From Streptomyces sp. NBC_01571 (lineage in GTDB: Bacteria; Actinomycetota; Actinomycetes; Streptomycetales; Streptomycetaceae): a stretch of 64,000 bases of DNA. The translations under genes and the position numbers were made by a program. Shown piece by piece: positions 1 to 7,632 of this stretch; position 1 is the stretch's first letter; the number at the start of each line of letters is the position of its first letter. The stretch is from the NCBI RefSeq assembly GCF_026339875.1, contig NZ_JAPEPZ010000001.1, positions 3,844,001 to 3,908,000 of the forward strand, read 5' to 3'. The notes below the pieces were generated by a model, which was not told the DNA's origin, did not search any database, and saw only the letters and a list, made by a program, of their open reading frames with translations.

Positions 1-829
1 GAGCGTGTGGTGGGTGTCGGCGGCGGCCGTGTGGTGCGAGCCGGTGTGGACGACGCTGCGCTACGGGCAGGTCAACCTGCTGCTCGGCGTGTTGGTGCTG
101 TGGGACCTGACCGGGCGGCCCGGACGGCGCTGGGCCGGGGCGGGCATCGGGATCGCCGCGGCGGTCAAACTGACCCCGGCGCTCTTCGCGGTGTTCCTGC
201 TGACCGCCGGCCTCGTGGAACACGCGCGCCGGGGCAGCGGAGGCCCCCGGCTGCGCCACGCGCGCGGGGCGGCCGTCGCGTTCACCGGGGCGACGCTGCT
301 CGCGGCCGCCGTCCTGCCGTACGACTCGTGGCGCTTCTGGAGCCGGATGGTCTTCGAGACGGGCCGGGTCGGGCTGGTGGAGGACACCGCGAACCAGTCG
401 CTGCGCGGGGTCATGGCCCGGCTGCTGCACAGCGCGCATCCCGGCCTCTGGTGGATCGCCGCGGCTGCCGTGGTGGGGTCCCTGGGCCTCACGGCCGCCG
501 TCGCCGCGGAACTGCGCGGGCTGCGGGCCTGGGCGGTGACCGCCTGCGCGGTGACGGCACTGCTGGTCAGTCCGGTGTCCTGGTCGCACCACTGGGTCTG
601 GTGCGTGCCGCTGACGCTGCTCCTCGCGACGCGCGGGAGGGCGTCTGCCGTCGCCACCGCCGTGGCGTTCTGCTCGTACGCGCTGTGGTGGGTCCCGCAC
701 GGCCCGGGCAGGCTCGAACTGCACCAGAACGGCGTCCAGTCGACGCTGTCGGCCCTCTACGCGGGAGCCGGCTGCGCCTTCCTGGCCCTGCTCGGGGTCA
801 GGCTGTCGCGAACGAGTAGAAGCGCTTGA
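1..829 (+). CDS. GT87 (DUF2029) family membrane glycosyltransferase, 5' truncated by window edge
   Basis: C-terminal part (about 275 residues) of a polytopic membrane protein. The reading frame is open to the window edge, so the start lies upstream. Hydrophobic segments alternate with short charged loops, and the AVKLTPALF motif after a membrane segment is typical of GT87 polyprenol-phosphate-mannose-dependent mannosyltransferases. Later segments include VSWSHHWVW, also characteristic of this family. Members add mannose or arabinose to envelope glycans from lipid-linked donors on the outer membrane face. The specific acceptor cannot be deduced. Its last 32 bases overlap the convergent small gene at 798. 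Confidence 0.8.
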   Translation, partial: SVWWVSAAAVWCEPVWTTLRYGQVNLLLGVLVLWDLTGRPGRRWAGAGIGIAAAVKLTPALFAVFLLTAGLVEHARRGSGGPRLRHARGAAVAFTGATLLAAAVLPYDSWRFWSRMVFETGRVGLVEDTANQSLRGVMARLLHSAHPGLWWIAAAAVVGSLGLTAAVAAELRGLRAWAVTACAVTALLVSPVSWSHHWVWCVPLTLLLATRGRASAVATAVAFCSYALWWVPHGPGRLELHQNGVQSTLSALYAGAGCAFLALLGVRLSRTSRSA

Positions 830-1031
830 GCGTGCAGTGCTCGTCGAGGAGCCGCCCGTAGATCGGCTCGCCCTCCAGCTCGCGGTACGTCTCGATGGGG
901 TCGCCTTTTATGATCAGCGCCCGCGCGCACTCCTCGCACCAGTACTGGTAGTCGTGATTGACCGGTTCCATGTCGCGGACGATGGGCGTACCACTGCCGC
1001 ACCAATCGCACTTTCGCCTGTGTGCACCCAT
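798..1031 (-). CDS. small zinc-ribbon-like conserved protein, 77 aa
   Basis: A 77-residue protein with two Cys pairs, CDWC (residues 8-11) and CEEC (32-35), spaced like a treble-clef or zinc-ribbon knuckle. The rest is charged and soluble with no membrane segment or signal peptide. The ATG at 1031 follows the stop of the 57-aa zinc-ribbon gene by three bases, so the two are probably translated from one mRNA. The 3' end overlaps the end of the convergent GT87 gene. I do not recognise a functional family name. Zinc binding is inferred from the Cys spacing only. Confidence 0.7.
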   Translation of the reverse strand: MGAHRRKCDWCGSGTPIVRDMEPVNHDYQYWCEECARALIIKGDPIETYRELEGEPIYGRLLDEHCTLKRFYSFATA

Positions 1032-1034
1032 CGA

Positions 1035-1208
1035 TCAGCTCCAGCTGTGGCCGCAGGCCGTGCACACGTAGGAGATCCCGCCGTTGTCGCCGAGGACCTG
1101 GGCGATGTGGACGGATCCGCAGGAAGGACAGTCGAGGCGAGTGGCTCTTCTACGTTTCGGTGCCACTTCGAGAAGATCGTGGACCTCCTCGAGGATGCTC
1201 GCAGGCAT
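1035..1208 (-). CDS. tiny zinc-ribbon protein, 57 aa
   Basis: A 57-codon gene with a good Shine-Dalgarno (GGGAGGGAG) ending about 5 bases upstream of the ATG at 1208. The C-terminal half contains CPSC (27-30) and CTAC (49-52), a classic four-cysteine zinc ribbon like those of rubrerythrin-type or TFIIS-type knuckles. The N-terminal half is an amphipathic helix followed by a basic KRRR patch. It overlaps nothing and is followed three bases later by the 77-aa zinc-ribbon gene, making a two-gene unit. Function is unknown. The Cys pattern and ribosome site make it a real gene despite its size. Confidence 0.65.
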   Translation of the reverse strand: MPASILEEVHDLLEVAPKRRRATRLDCPSCGSVHIAQVLGDNGGISYVCTACGHSWS

Positions 1209-1449
1209 CGCTTCTCCCTCCCGTCGGGCCGCGCCCCCTTCCGGCCGTTTGATTCTGCCACGGCCGGAGCAATACGGTCAGCGACGCCTTCGTACCAGTC
1301 CGGACACGGCACCCGACGTAGCCGTCGCGGCCAGCGCAGACGTGCACATGAGGAGCGCGTCCGCAGAGGTATACGCCCCCGGGGCCCCAAGTGACTCAAG
1401 CCGGTCCGAGAAGAGTGTGACGAAGGCCGCCCGGAGGCCCCGGGTACAC
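1209..1449. other. gap with no convincing gene
   Basis: About 240 bases between the zinc-ribbon pair and the tRNA terminator. Several overlapping open frames exist but none has a credible ribosome site plus family features. It probably carries the promoter of the minus-strand zinc-ribbon genes; no promoter consensus is clear. Confidence 0.4.
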
Positions 1450-1480
1450 AAAAAACCCCGCCCCCCGGAGGGGACGGGAT
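1450..1480 (-). terminator. intrinsic terminator of tRNA-Ala
   Basis: Read on the minus strand, a C-rich arm (CCCGTCCCC) and G-rich arm (GGGGGGCGGG) form a hairpin followed by a run of six T. It lies about 40 bases beyond the 3' end of tRNA-Ala. One of the few hairpins in the window with a true U-tract. Confidence 0.8.
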
Positions 1481-1520
1481 CTTCGTCATCGATCTTTGAC
1501 GACTCAAGAGAGTCGATCTG

Positions 1521-1593
1521 TGGAGCTAAGGAGAATTGAACTCCTGACCTCCTGCATGCCATGCAGGCGCTCTACCAACTGAGCTATAGCCCC
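1521..1593 (-). tRNA. tRNA-Ala(GGC)
   Basis: A 73-base cloverleaf on the minus strand. The acceptor stem GGGGCTA pairs with TAGCTCC and includes the G3:U70 wobble that is the alanine identity element. The anticodon loop ATGGCAT presents GGC, the T-loop is TTCAATT, and the discriminator is A73. The 3' CCA is not encoded, as is common in Streptomyces. It is followed by an intrinsic terminator. Confidence 0.95.
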
Positions 1594-1709
1594 TTGCGTT
1601 CTTCCCGCCCTGCGGGGCGAACAAGAAGAACTTTAGCCTGCGACCTGCCGGAAAGTGAAATCCGGTCCCGACGGGTCTCCGGGACCGGACAGAGGGCCGC
1701 TCGATCCGC

Positions 1710-2372
1710 TCAGTCGTCGTCTCCGAGCACCGGCTCCGGCAGTGTGCCGGCGTTGTGCTCCAGCAGTCGCCAGCCCCGCGCGCCCCGTCCGAGGACGGAC
1801 CAGCAGCAGTTGGAGAGGCCGCCGAGACTCTCCCAGTGCTGAGACTCCAGGCCGAGCAGACGCCCGATGGTCGTACGGATCGTGCCGCCGTGACTGACGA
1901 CCACGAGGGTGCCGTCCTCGGGGAGTTTGTCGACGTGCCGCAGCACCACGGGGGCGGCGCGGTCGGCGACCTCGGACTCCAGTTCTCCCCCGCCGCGGCG
2001 CACGGGCTCTCCGCGCTTCCAGGCGGCGTACTCGTCGCCGTACCGGCCGAGGATCTCCTCGTGCGTCAGCCCCTGCCAGACGCCCGCGTAGGTCTCCCGC
2101 AGGGCCTCGTCGTGGGTGACGTCGAGGCCGGTGAGCTCGGCCAGCTCGGCGGCCGTGGCGGCGGCGCGCCGGAGGTCCGAGGCGATGATCGCGTCGGGCT
2201 CCAGCGAGGCGAGCAGCCGGGCAGCGCGCCGGGCCTGGCCGATGCCGGTCTCGGTGAGCTCGACGTCCGTGGAGCCCTGGAAGCGGCTTTCCACGTTCCA
2301 GGAGGTCTGGCCGTGCCGCCAGAGGATGACGCGGCGGCCCCGGCCCGGCTTCCTGCCGGCCCCGGCGGTCAC
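1710..2372 (-). CDS. histidine phosphatase (phosphoglycerate mutase-like) family protein
   Basis: A 220-residue protein of the histidine phosphatase superfamily. It has the N-terminal phosphohistidine motif LWRHGQT (about residues 17-23), the second-half catalytic His in VVSHGG (about 160), the conserved Arg in SDLRRAAATA, and Glu in ALRETYAGVWQG. It likely removes phosphate from a small metabolite or phosphosugar; glucosyl-3-phosphoglycerate phosphatase or phosphoserine phosphatase activity are possibilities in actinobacteria, but the substrate cannot be read from sequence. Its GTG start overlaps the rsfS stop (GTGA), so it is translationally coupled to rsfS and sits last in that operon. Confidence 0.9.
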   Translation of the reverse strand: MTAGAGRKPGRGRRVILWRHGQTSWNVESRFQGSTDVELTETGIGQARRAARLLASLEPDAIIASDLRRAAATAAELAELTGLDVTHDEALRETYAGVWQGLTHEEILGRYGDEYAAWKRGEPVRRGGGELESEVADRAAPVVLRHVDKLPEDGTLVVVSHGGTIRTTIGRLLGLESQHWESLGGLSNCCWSVLGRGARGWRLLEHNAGTLPEPVLGDDD

Positions 2373-2812
2373 CGCAGCTCCTCCAGTTCGGCGGAGTCCT
2401 CCTCGGCCTGCAGCTTGGCGTGCTCGGCGGTCTTGCCCCGGGTGGCCTTGGCGTCGGCCGGCAGGTCCAGCTCCGGGCAGTCCTTCCAGAGCCGCTCCAG
2501 GGCGTAGAAGACGCGCTCCTCGCTGTGCTGGACGTGCACGACGATGTCGACGTAGTCGAGCAGCACCCAGCGGGCCTCGCGGTCACCCTCGCGGCGCACC
2601 GGCTTGACGCCGAGCTCCTTGTTCAGGCGCTCCTCGATCTCGTCGACGATCGACTTGACCTGGCGGTCGTTGGGTGCGGACGCCAGCAGGAAGGCGTCGG
2701 TGATCGAGAGCACATCGCTGACGTCGTAGGCGATGATGTCGTGCGCGAGCTTGTCGGCGGCCGCCTGTGCGGCGGTGTTGATGAGCTCGATGGAGCGGTC
2801 CGTGGCGGTCAC
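2369..2812 (-). CDS. rsfS: ribosome silencing factor RsfS (Iojap/RsfA)
   Basis: A 147-residue member of the RsfS/Iojap family. The core (residues 5-115) includes the characteristic DVSDVLSITDAFLLAS and RWVLLDYVDIVVHV segments. The family binds 50S ribosomal protein L14 and blocks joining of the 30S subunit, lowering translation in starvation. The acidic C-terminal tail (about residues 118-147) is a common actinobacterial extension. It lies between nadD/LCP and a histidine phosphatase gene, an arrangement seen widely in bacteria (nadD-rsfS), although here an LCP-like gene and a strong hairpin separate it from nadD. Confidence 0.95.
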   Translation of the reverse strand: MTATDRSIELINTAAQAAADKLAHDIIAYDVSDVLSITDAFLLASAPNDRQVKSIVDEIEERLNKELGVKPVRREGDREARWVLLDYVDIVVHVQHSEERVFYALERLWKDCPELDLPADAKATRGKTAEHAKLQAEEDSAELEELR

Positions 2813-2886
2813 TACGCGGCTTTCCGTCGGCGGTCAGTAATGACTCAAGGGTCTCACGGACAGCAGAGGGCACCCCACGCGTTTTG

Positions 2887-2920
2887 GCGGCCGTGCCCCG
2901 AAAGCCCCGGGCACGGCCGC
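2887..2920 (-). terminator. hairpin terminator after the LCP-family gene
   Basis: Perfect 12-bp arms (GCGGCCGTGCCC and its complement) around a 10-base loop, 44 bases beyond the stop of the LCP gene and without a U-tract. It separates nadD-LCP from rsfS-phosphatase on the minus strand. Confidence 0.65.
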
Positions 2921-2963
2921 GTACACCTCGTGATCGCCGGCCGTCACCGCCGGTCGCGCGGGG

Positions 2964-4850
2964 TCACCCGGCCGAGGTGCTCACCTTGTAGTCCTGGCCC
3001 AGGACCACGGACACGTCCGCGTTGGACGTCGCCTTGCCCCTCGTCACGGCGCCGGTCGGCAGGCCCAGGGTCTTCGCGACCTCGACGGCGTCGTTCTTCT
3101 TGGCGGCGTCGGCGTAGGTGACCCGGGACACACTCTGGGCCGCGGCGGCGGTGCCGGAGTCCAGGAAGGTGTAGCCGCCGTTGACCAGGACGACGCGGGC
3201 CTTCTCCGTGGCGGACTTCACGCCGGTGGCGTTCCTGATGCCGACACGGACTGCGGCGCCGGCGTCGGGGCTCTTGGCGGTACCGCCGAGCACGTCCTTG
3301 ACCACGCTGTCGGTGGCGCTCTCGCTCAGGGTGCCGTCCTGCTGCACGGGCAGCAGCGCCGTCTTGTAGTCGCCGCCCTTGGCGAGGTCGGCGAGCTTGG
3401 CGAGGAAGACGCCGAGGTCCTGGTCGGTCAGCGGCGGGTCGAGGATCTGCGCGAGGGTCTGCACGGTGGTCGTCGCGGCCTGCTTGTCGGACGACACCTT
3501 GCGCAGCACGCCCTGCATGACCTGCCCGAACCGCTCCAGCTGGGCGTTCTGGGCCTCACCGGGGGCCCGGTAGGTCGCGTACGCGACGGCCGCCTTGCCG
3601 CCGAGGGTCTGGTCCTCGCCCTTCTTCACGAGGGGCGGCTCGCCCTTCTTCTTGGCGTCGGGGTCGGGCACGGCGGTGTTGGTGGTGATGTCGATGTTGC
3701 CGACGAGTTCGACGAGGTTGCTGAGGTAGGGGGTGTCGAGACGCCAGGTGCCCTGGATGTCGGTCCCCAGCACCGTGTCGATCGCGTCCTGCGTCCCGGA
3801 CGAACCGTCGTCGTCGACGGACTTGGCGAGTGTGGTCGTCGAGCCGTCGTCGCCCGTCAGGGCAAGGGAGTTGGGCAGCAGGACGGTGGTGCCCTGCTTG
3901 GTGGTGGTGTTGTCGACGAGCAGCGCCGTGGAGGTGCCGCCGCCCTTCGTGTCGTGCAGGTGGACGACGAGCACGTCGCGGTTCTGGGCGCTCGACGCCG
4001 TCGTCGTGGCGGGCTTGTCGTGCGAGGAGGTGCCGGGCAGCTTGCCCGCGTACCAGAGGTAGCCGACACCGCCGACCACGACGAGGGCGAACACCACGAT
4101 CAGGGCGACGATCCGGCCGCGGGCGCGGCGGCGGGCCTCCTCGCGGCGCTCGGTGCGGTTCTCGGTGAACTTCAGCCAGTCGATGACGTCTTCGGACTCG
4201 GCTTCCTGCTCCTCGACGAACGCGAACTGCTCGGTGCGGTAGTCCCGGTCGGCCCGCGGCCCGCCGTCCTCCGCGGGGCCCGCCTGCTGCGGGATGTACG
4301 CGGTCTGCTCGGCGACCCGCGGCTGCTGCCCGGTGCTCGCGGCACCGGCCGTGCCCGGGGTCTGCCCGCCGTGGCCGCCGTAGCCGGCGGGCCCGTCCTG
4401 AGCCGCCCGGCCGGTCCGACCCGGCTGCCCCGTCCGTCCGGTCTGTCCGCCGCGCTCGGTCTGCGTCGTGTGAGCGGAGTGCGCCGTGTGGGGGGTCTGG
4501 GACGTCCGGGCCGACTGCCCGTAGGGGTCGTACGCCGTATCCGCCCCCTCGGGCGCGGGCGCGCCGGCCCCGTACGGGGCGTAGGGGTCGTACGCCGGGA
4601 CGGACGTCTGCTGACCGGTGTCGTAGGAGGACGCCGACTGCCGGCCGGTGTCGTAGGCCGACCCGCCGGTCGCGTACGGGTCATAGCCGTAGCCCTGCGA
4701 CTGCTGGGGCTGTTGGGGCTGCGCGTACGGGTCGTAGTTCTGCTGGGACTGCTGGGGCGGCACCTGCCGGTACACAGGCTGCCCGAACTCGTCGTAGCCG
4801 ACGAGCTCGTACTGGTCGCCGCCCGCGTATCCGTCGTATCGGTCGTTCAC
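2964..4850 (-). CDS. LCP-like / LytR C-terminal domain membrane protein, degenerate LCP core
   Basis: A 628-residue envelope protein. Residues 1-225 are a cytoplasmic, disordered Q/Y/G/T-rich region with repeated YDPYA and YDTG units. A basic stretch precedes one TM helix (about 250-272). A LytR-CpsA-Psr-like domain follows (about 290-450), then a LytR_C domain (about 525-620). LCP enzymes attach wall glycopolymers to peptidoglycan. Here the usual IPRD segment reads LPNS and the conserved Arg/Asp cluster is largely missing, so transferase activity is doubtful. The GTG start at 4850 is chosen because GAGAGGGG precedes it; the frame extends 13 codons upstream into nadD. It follows nadD in the same operon. 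Confidence 0.85.
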   Translation of the reverse strand: MNDRYDGYAGGDQYELVGYDEFGQPVYRQVPPQQSQQNYDPYAQPQQPQQSQGYGYDPYATGGSAYDTGRQSASSYDTGQQTSVPAYDPYAPYGAGAPAPEGADTAYDPYGQSARTSQTPHTAHSAHTTQTERGGQTGRTGQPGRTGRAAQDGPAGYGGHGGQTPGTAGAASTGQQPRVAEQTAYIPQQAGPAEDGGPRADRDYRTEQFAFVEEQEAESEDVIDWLKFTENRTERREEARRRARGRIVALIVVFALVVVGGVGYLWYAGKLPGTSSHDKPATTTASSAQNRDVLVVHLHDTKGGGTSTALLVDNTTTKQGTTVLLPNSLALTGDDGSTTTLAKSVDDDGSSGTQDAIDTVLGTDIQGTWRLDTPYLSNLVELVGNIDITTNTAVPDPDAKKKGEPPLVKKGEDQTLGGKAAVAYATYRAPGEAQNAQLERFGQVMQGVLRKVSSDKQAATTTVQTLAQILDPPLTDQDLGVFLAKLADLAKGGDYKTALLPVQQDGTLSESATDSVVKDVLGGTAKSPDAGAAVRVGIRNATGVKSATEKARVVLVNGGYTFLDSGTAAAAQSVSRVTYADAAKKNDAVEVAKTLGLPTGAVTRGKATSNADVSVVLGQDYKVSTSAG

Positions 4851-4866
4851 CGGTGCCCCTCTCGGC

Positions 4867-5589
4867 TCACTCGCCGCGGTACAGCTCACGCTTGTCGATG
4901 TAGCGCACTACACCGTCCGGCACCAGATACCAGACGGGATCTCCCCTGCCGACCCTCGCACGACAGTCTGTCGACGAGATGGCGAGCGCGGGAACCTCGA
5001 CGAGCGAGACCCCGCCCTCGGGAAGCCCGGGGTCGGTCAGGGTGTGACCGGGCCGGGTGACTCCGATGAAGTGCGCGAGGGAGAACAGTTCTTCCGCGTA
5101 CCGCCAGGTGAGGATCTGGCCGAGCGCGTCGGCGCCGGTGATGAAGAACAGGTCGGCGTCGGGGTTGAGAGCGCGCAGGTCGCGCAGGGTGTCCGTGGTG
5201 TAGGTCGGTCCGCCGCGGTCGATGTCGATGCGGCTCACCGAGAACTGCGGGTTCTCGGCGGTCGCGATGACCGTCATCAGATAGCGGTCCTCGGCCAGGG
5301 AGACCTTCCGGTCGGTCTTCTGCCACGGCTGCCCGGTCGGTACGAAGATCACCTCGTCGAGGTGGAACTGCGCGGCCACCTCGCTGGCCGCCACCAGGTG
5401 CCCGTGGTGGATCGGATCGAACGTCCCGCCCATCACGCCGAGACGGCGCTTGCCCGGATTCGAGGGGCCGTTGCGGCGGCCGGTCGTCAGACGGCTCACG
5501 CCGCCACGCGCCCCGCCACCCGCGGCGTCGCCGACTGCGCCGCTCTCCGAGTCACTCGCCGGACCGGTAGGCATGTCCTGCTCTCCCAT
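4867..5589 (-). CDS. nadD: nicotinate-nucleotide adenylyltransferase NadD
   Basis: A 240-residue enzyme that transfers AMP from ATP to nicotinate mononucleotide to give deamido-NAD in NAD synthesis. The nucleotidyltransferase signature [11 protein letters not shown] lies at about residues 33-43 and the ISSTDCR motif near the C terminus corresponds to the second ATP-binding ISST(x)xR motif. The N-terminal 30 residues are a variable extension. The ATG at 5589 is preferred over the frame's upstream ATG at 5733, which would overlap the next gene. The stop at 4867 is 17 bases from the LCP start, implying one mRNA. Confidence 0.92.
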   Translation of the reverse strand: MGEQDMPTGPASDSESGAVGDAAGGGARGGVSRLTTGRRNGPSNPGKRRLGVMGGTFDPIHHGHLVAASEVAAQFHLDEVIFVPTGQPWQKTDRKVSLAEDRYLMTVIATAENPQFSVSRIDIDRGGPTYTTDTLRDLRALNPDADLFFITGADALGQILTWRYAEELFSLAHFIGVTRPGHTLTDPGLPEGGVSLVEVPALAISSTDCRARVGRGDPVWYLVPDGVVRYIDKRELYRGE

Positions 5590-5668
5590 GCGTGCAGACC
5601 CTACCGGCCCGGTCGACGGGCTCCGCCCGACAGGGGTCCCGGGGACGGCCGCGGGTGGCTGAAAGGGC

Positions 5669-5833
5669 TCAGCGGTCGCGGTTGAAACGCGTCGTGATCC
5701 ACAGCAGCAGGAGCAGGACGAAGAGGGCGCCACCGCCGGTCAGGAACGGGCTGAGGCTCTCGTGGTTGCCACCGTGCTCCTCGCCCTCGGCGGCAAGAGT
5801 GACCAACTGTGCGGCAGTGCTGTGGAAGCTCAT
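5669..5833 (-). CDS. tiny single-pass membrane protein, 54 aa
   Basis: A 54-residue protein with a hydrophilic N-terminal half (containing [11 protein letters not shown]), one membrane helix (about 29-47, with a [10 protein letters not shown] core), and a short basic end RFNRDR. The start is placed at the ATG 5833 because the upstream part of the frame translates a dispersed hairpin repeat. It lies directly upstream of nadD on the same strand and next to another one-TM protein of almost equal size (6051). Function is unknown. The orientation with a positive C terminus suggests the N terminus is outside. Confidence 0.65.
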   Translation of the reverse strand: MSFHSTAAQLVTLAAEGEEHGGNHESLSPFLTGGGALFVLLLLLWITTRFNRDR

Positions 5834-5856
5834 CTCGGCAGGACCTATCCGATCGA

Positions 5857-5892
5857 GGTCCCCCCGCTCGAGCGAAGTCGAGAGTGGGGGAG
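5857..5892. repeat. dispersed Streptomyces hairpin repeat, copy 1
   Basis: Imperfect inverted repeat built on CCCCCCGCTCGA and TCGAGAGTGGGGG with a 6-base loop. It lies just upstream of the start of the 54-aa membrane protein. A near-identical copy lies at 11348. Confidence 0.75.
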
Positions 5893-6050
5893 GGCGGGAT
5901 AAAGACGTCGGCCCATCGTAAGCGGGTGCCCCGGCCGCGATCACCCCGACTCCGCCGTTGGGGAGGCCGGTTGCCGCGCGCGACGGCCACGGGCGCACGG
6001 ACGACGGCCACGGCGCCGGTTCCCGCCGCGCCGGGTGCCCGGCGCGGAGC

Positions 6051-6212
6051 TCAGTCGTCCTCGCGCTTGTACCCCCGCAGCAGGAACCAGGCGGTCAGGG
6101 CCAGTCCGACGATCATCACGATCAGCACGACGCGGAGCAGATCGCCCGGGCCCTGCTTGTCTGCCGCGCTCGCGGCCTCGGTGAGCCAGGCGGCTGCGGG
6201 GATGTGCTCCAT
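6051..6212 (-). CDS. tiny single-pass membrane protein, 53 aa
   Basis: A 53-residue protein with an AAGGAG ribosome site about 10 bases before the ATG at 6212. Residues 1-24 are polar, residues 26-45 form one membrane helix (VVLIVMIVGLALTAWFLL), and the tail GYKREDD is charged. It resembles the 54-aa neighbour in layout (polar N-terminus, one helix, short charged tail) but not in sequence. It is divergent from the M48 protease gene with about 100 bases between starts. Function is unknown. Confidence 0.7.
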   Translation of the reverse strand: MEHIPAAAWLTEAASAADKQGPGDLLRVVLIVMIVGLALTAWFLLRGYKREDD

Positions 6213-6315
6213 GGCGTACGACTCCTTCTCTGTACTGCCCGTCCACGGTATCTCCGCCTAGGCTGGGCCGTGCCTTGGGGGCACAAAGGGCACTCAGACG
6301 CACATGGGGGAACAC

Positions 6316-7491
6316 ATGTCCGACGACAGCCAGCAGGGGAACGGGCACGAGAACGTGCCGAGCAGGCAGCGCAGGCGCTTCGAGGGGATCTCCTCGCGGG
6401 CGTACGAGCACCCGGCGGACCGCTCGGCCCTGGTGGCCCTGCGCAAGCTCACCGGCTTCGACACGGTCTTCAAGGCCCTGAGCGGCCTGCTGCCCGAGCG
6501 CAGCCTGCGGCTGCTCTTCCTGTCCGACTCGGTGCGCGTCTCGGACGCCCAGTTCGCGCACCTCAACGCCATGCTGCGAGATGCCTGTTACATCCTGGAC
6601 CTGGAGAAGGTCCCGCCGATGTACGTCACCCAGGACCCGCAGCCGAACGCGATGTGCATCGGCCTGGACGAGCCGATCATCGTCGTCACGACCGGTCTCG
6701 TGGAGCTGCTGGACGAGGAGGAGATGCGGGCCGTCGTCGGGCACGAGGTGGGCCACGCGCTGTCCGGTCACTCCGTCTACCGCACGATCCTGCTCTTCCT
6801 GACCAGCCTGGCCCTCCGGGTGGCCTGGATCCCGCTGGGCAACCTCGCGATCATGACGATCGTGACCGCGCTGCGGGAGTGGTTCCGCAAGTCGGAGCTG
6901 TCGGCCGACCGGGCGGGGCTGCTCGTCGGACAGGACCCGCGGGCCTCGATGCGCGGCCTGATGAAGATCGCGGGCGGCAACCACCTGCACGAGATGAACG
7001 TGGACGCGTTCCTCGCGCAGGCCGAGGAGTACGAGGCCGGGGGCGACCTGCGCGACTCCGTGCTCAAGATCCTCAACGTCCTCAACCGTACGCACCCCTT
7101 CACCACGGTGCGGGCCGCCGAGCTGAAGAAGTGGGCCGAGTCCCGCGACTACCAGCGGATCATGGACGGTCACTATCCGCGGCGCGGCGAGGACAAGGAC
7201 ACCTCGGTCTCGGACTCCTTCCGGCAGTCGGCGTCGAGCTACGCGACGGATGTCAAGAACTCCAAGGACCCGCTGATGAAGCTGGTCAGCGACATCGCGG
7301 GCGGGGCGGGCGACCTCGGCGGCCGGGTGCGGCGCGGCTTCGGCGGCTTCGCGGGCGGCTCCCCCAGGGACACTCCGCCGCGGGACGGGCGGGACGGCGC
7401 CGAGCGCCCCGGTGGCACCGGCCCGGAGGACGGCCACCCGGGCGGCGGCGCGGGCTCCGAGGGCGACGCGGGATCCAAGGGCGACGGCTGA
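6316..7491 (+). CDS. M48 family zinc metalloprotease
   Basis: A 391-residue protein with the HExxH zinc motif HEVGH (about residue 145), a hydrophobic helix immediately after it, and the third-ligand region SELSADRAGL. These match M48 (Ste24/HtpX-like) peptidases. No N-terminal signal peptide is seen, so it is a membrane-associated protease with the active site probably cytoplasmic. The C-terminal 70 residues are Gly/Asp/Pro-rich and disordered. The ATG at 6316 has GGGGG five bases upstream and is preferred; an in-frame ATG at 6304 is the alternative. The substrate is unknown. Confidence 0.88.
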   Translation: MSDDSQQGNGHENVPSRQRRRFEGISSRAYEHPADRSALVALRKLTGFDTVFKALSGLLPERSLRLLFLSDSVRVSDAQFAHLNAMLRDACYILDLEKVPPMYVTQDPQPNAMCIGLDEPIIVVTTGLVELLDEEEMRAVVGHEVGHALSGHSVYRTILLFLTSLALRVAWIPLGNLAIMTIVTALREWFRKSELSADRAGLLVGQDPRASMRGLMKIAGGNHLHEMNVDAFLAQAEEYEAGGDLRDSVLKILNVLNRTHPFTTVRAAELKKWAESRDYQRIMDGHYPRRGEDKDTSVSDSFRQSASSYATDVKNSKDPLMKLVSDIAGGAGDLGGRVRRGFGGFAGGSPRDTPPRDGRDGAERPGGTGPEDGHPGGGAGSEGDAGSKGDG

Positions 7492-7537
7492 CGGACTCCG
7501 CGTCGGCCGCCGGTCACCGGGCGGGCCCGTGGCACCA

Positions 7538-7630
7538 CTTCACGATCACCGGGCGCCGCCCGAACGCCACCTCACGGTCGCCGGGCCCCGCCCGTAACGC
7601 CGCTTGACGATCGCCGGCCGCCGACGCGCA
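7538..7630. repeat. three degenerate tandem repeats of about 33 bp
   Basis: Units at 7538-7570, 7571-7602 and 7603-7630 share the pattern CTTCACGATCACCGGG...CGCCCG...ACGCC. The first two contain a small hairpin (CGGGC/GCCCG); the third is more decayed. They fill the gap between two convergent genes and may act as a bidirectional terminator. Confidence 0.55.
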
Positions 7631-7632
7631 GG

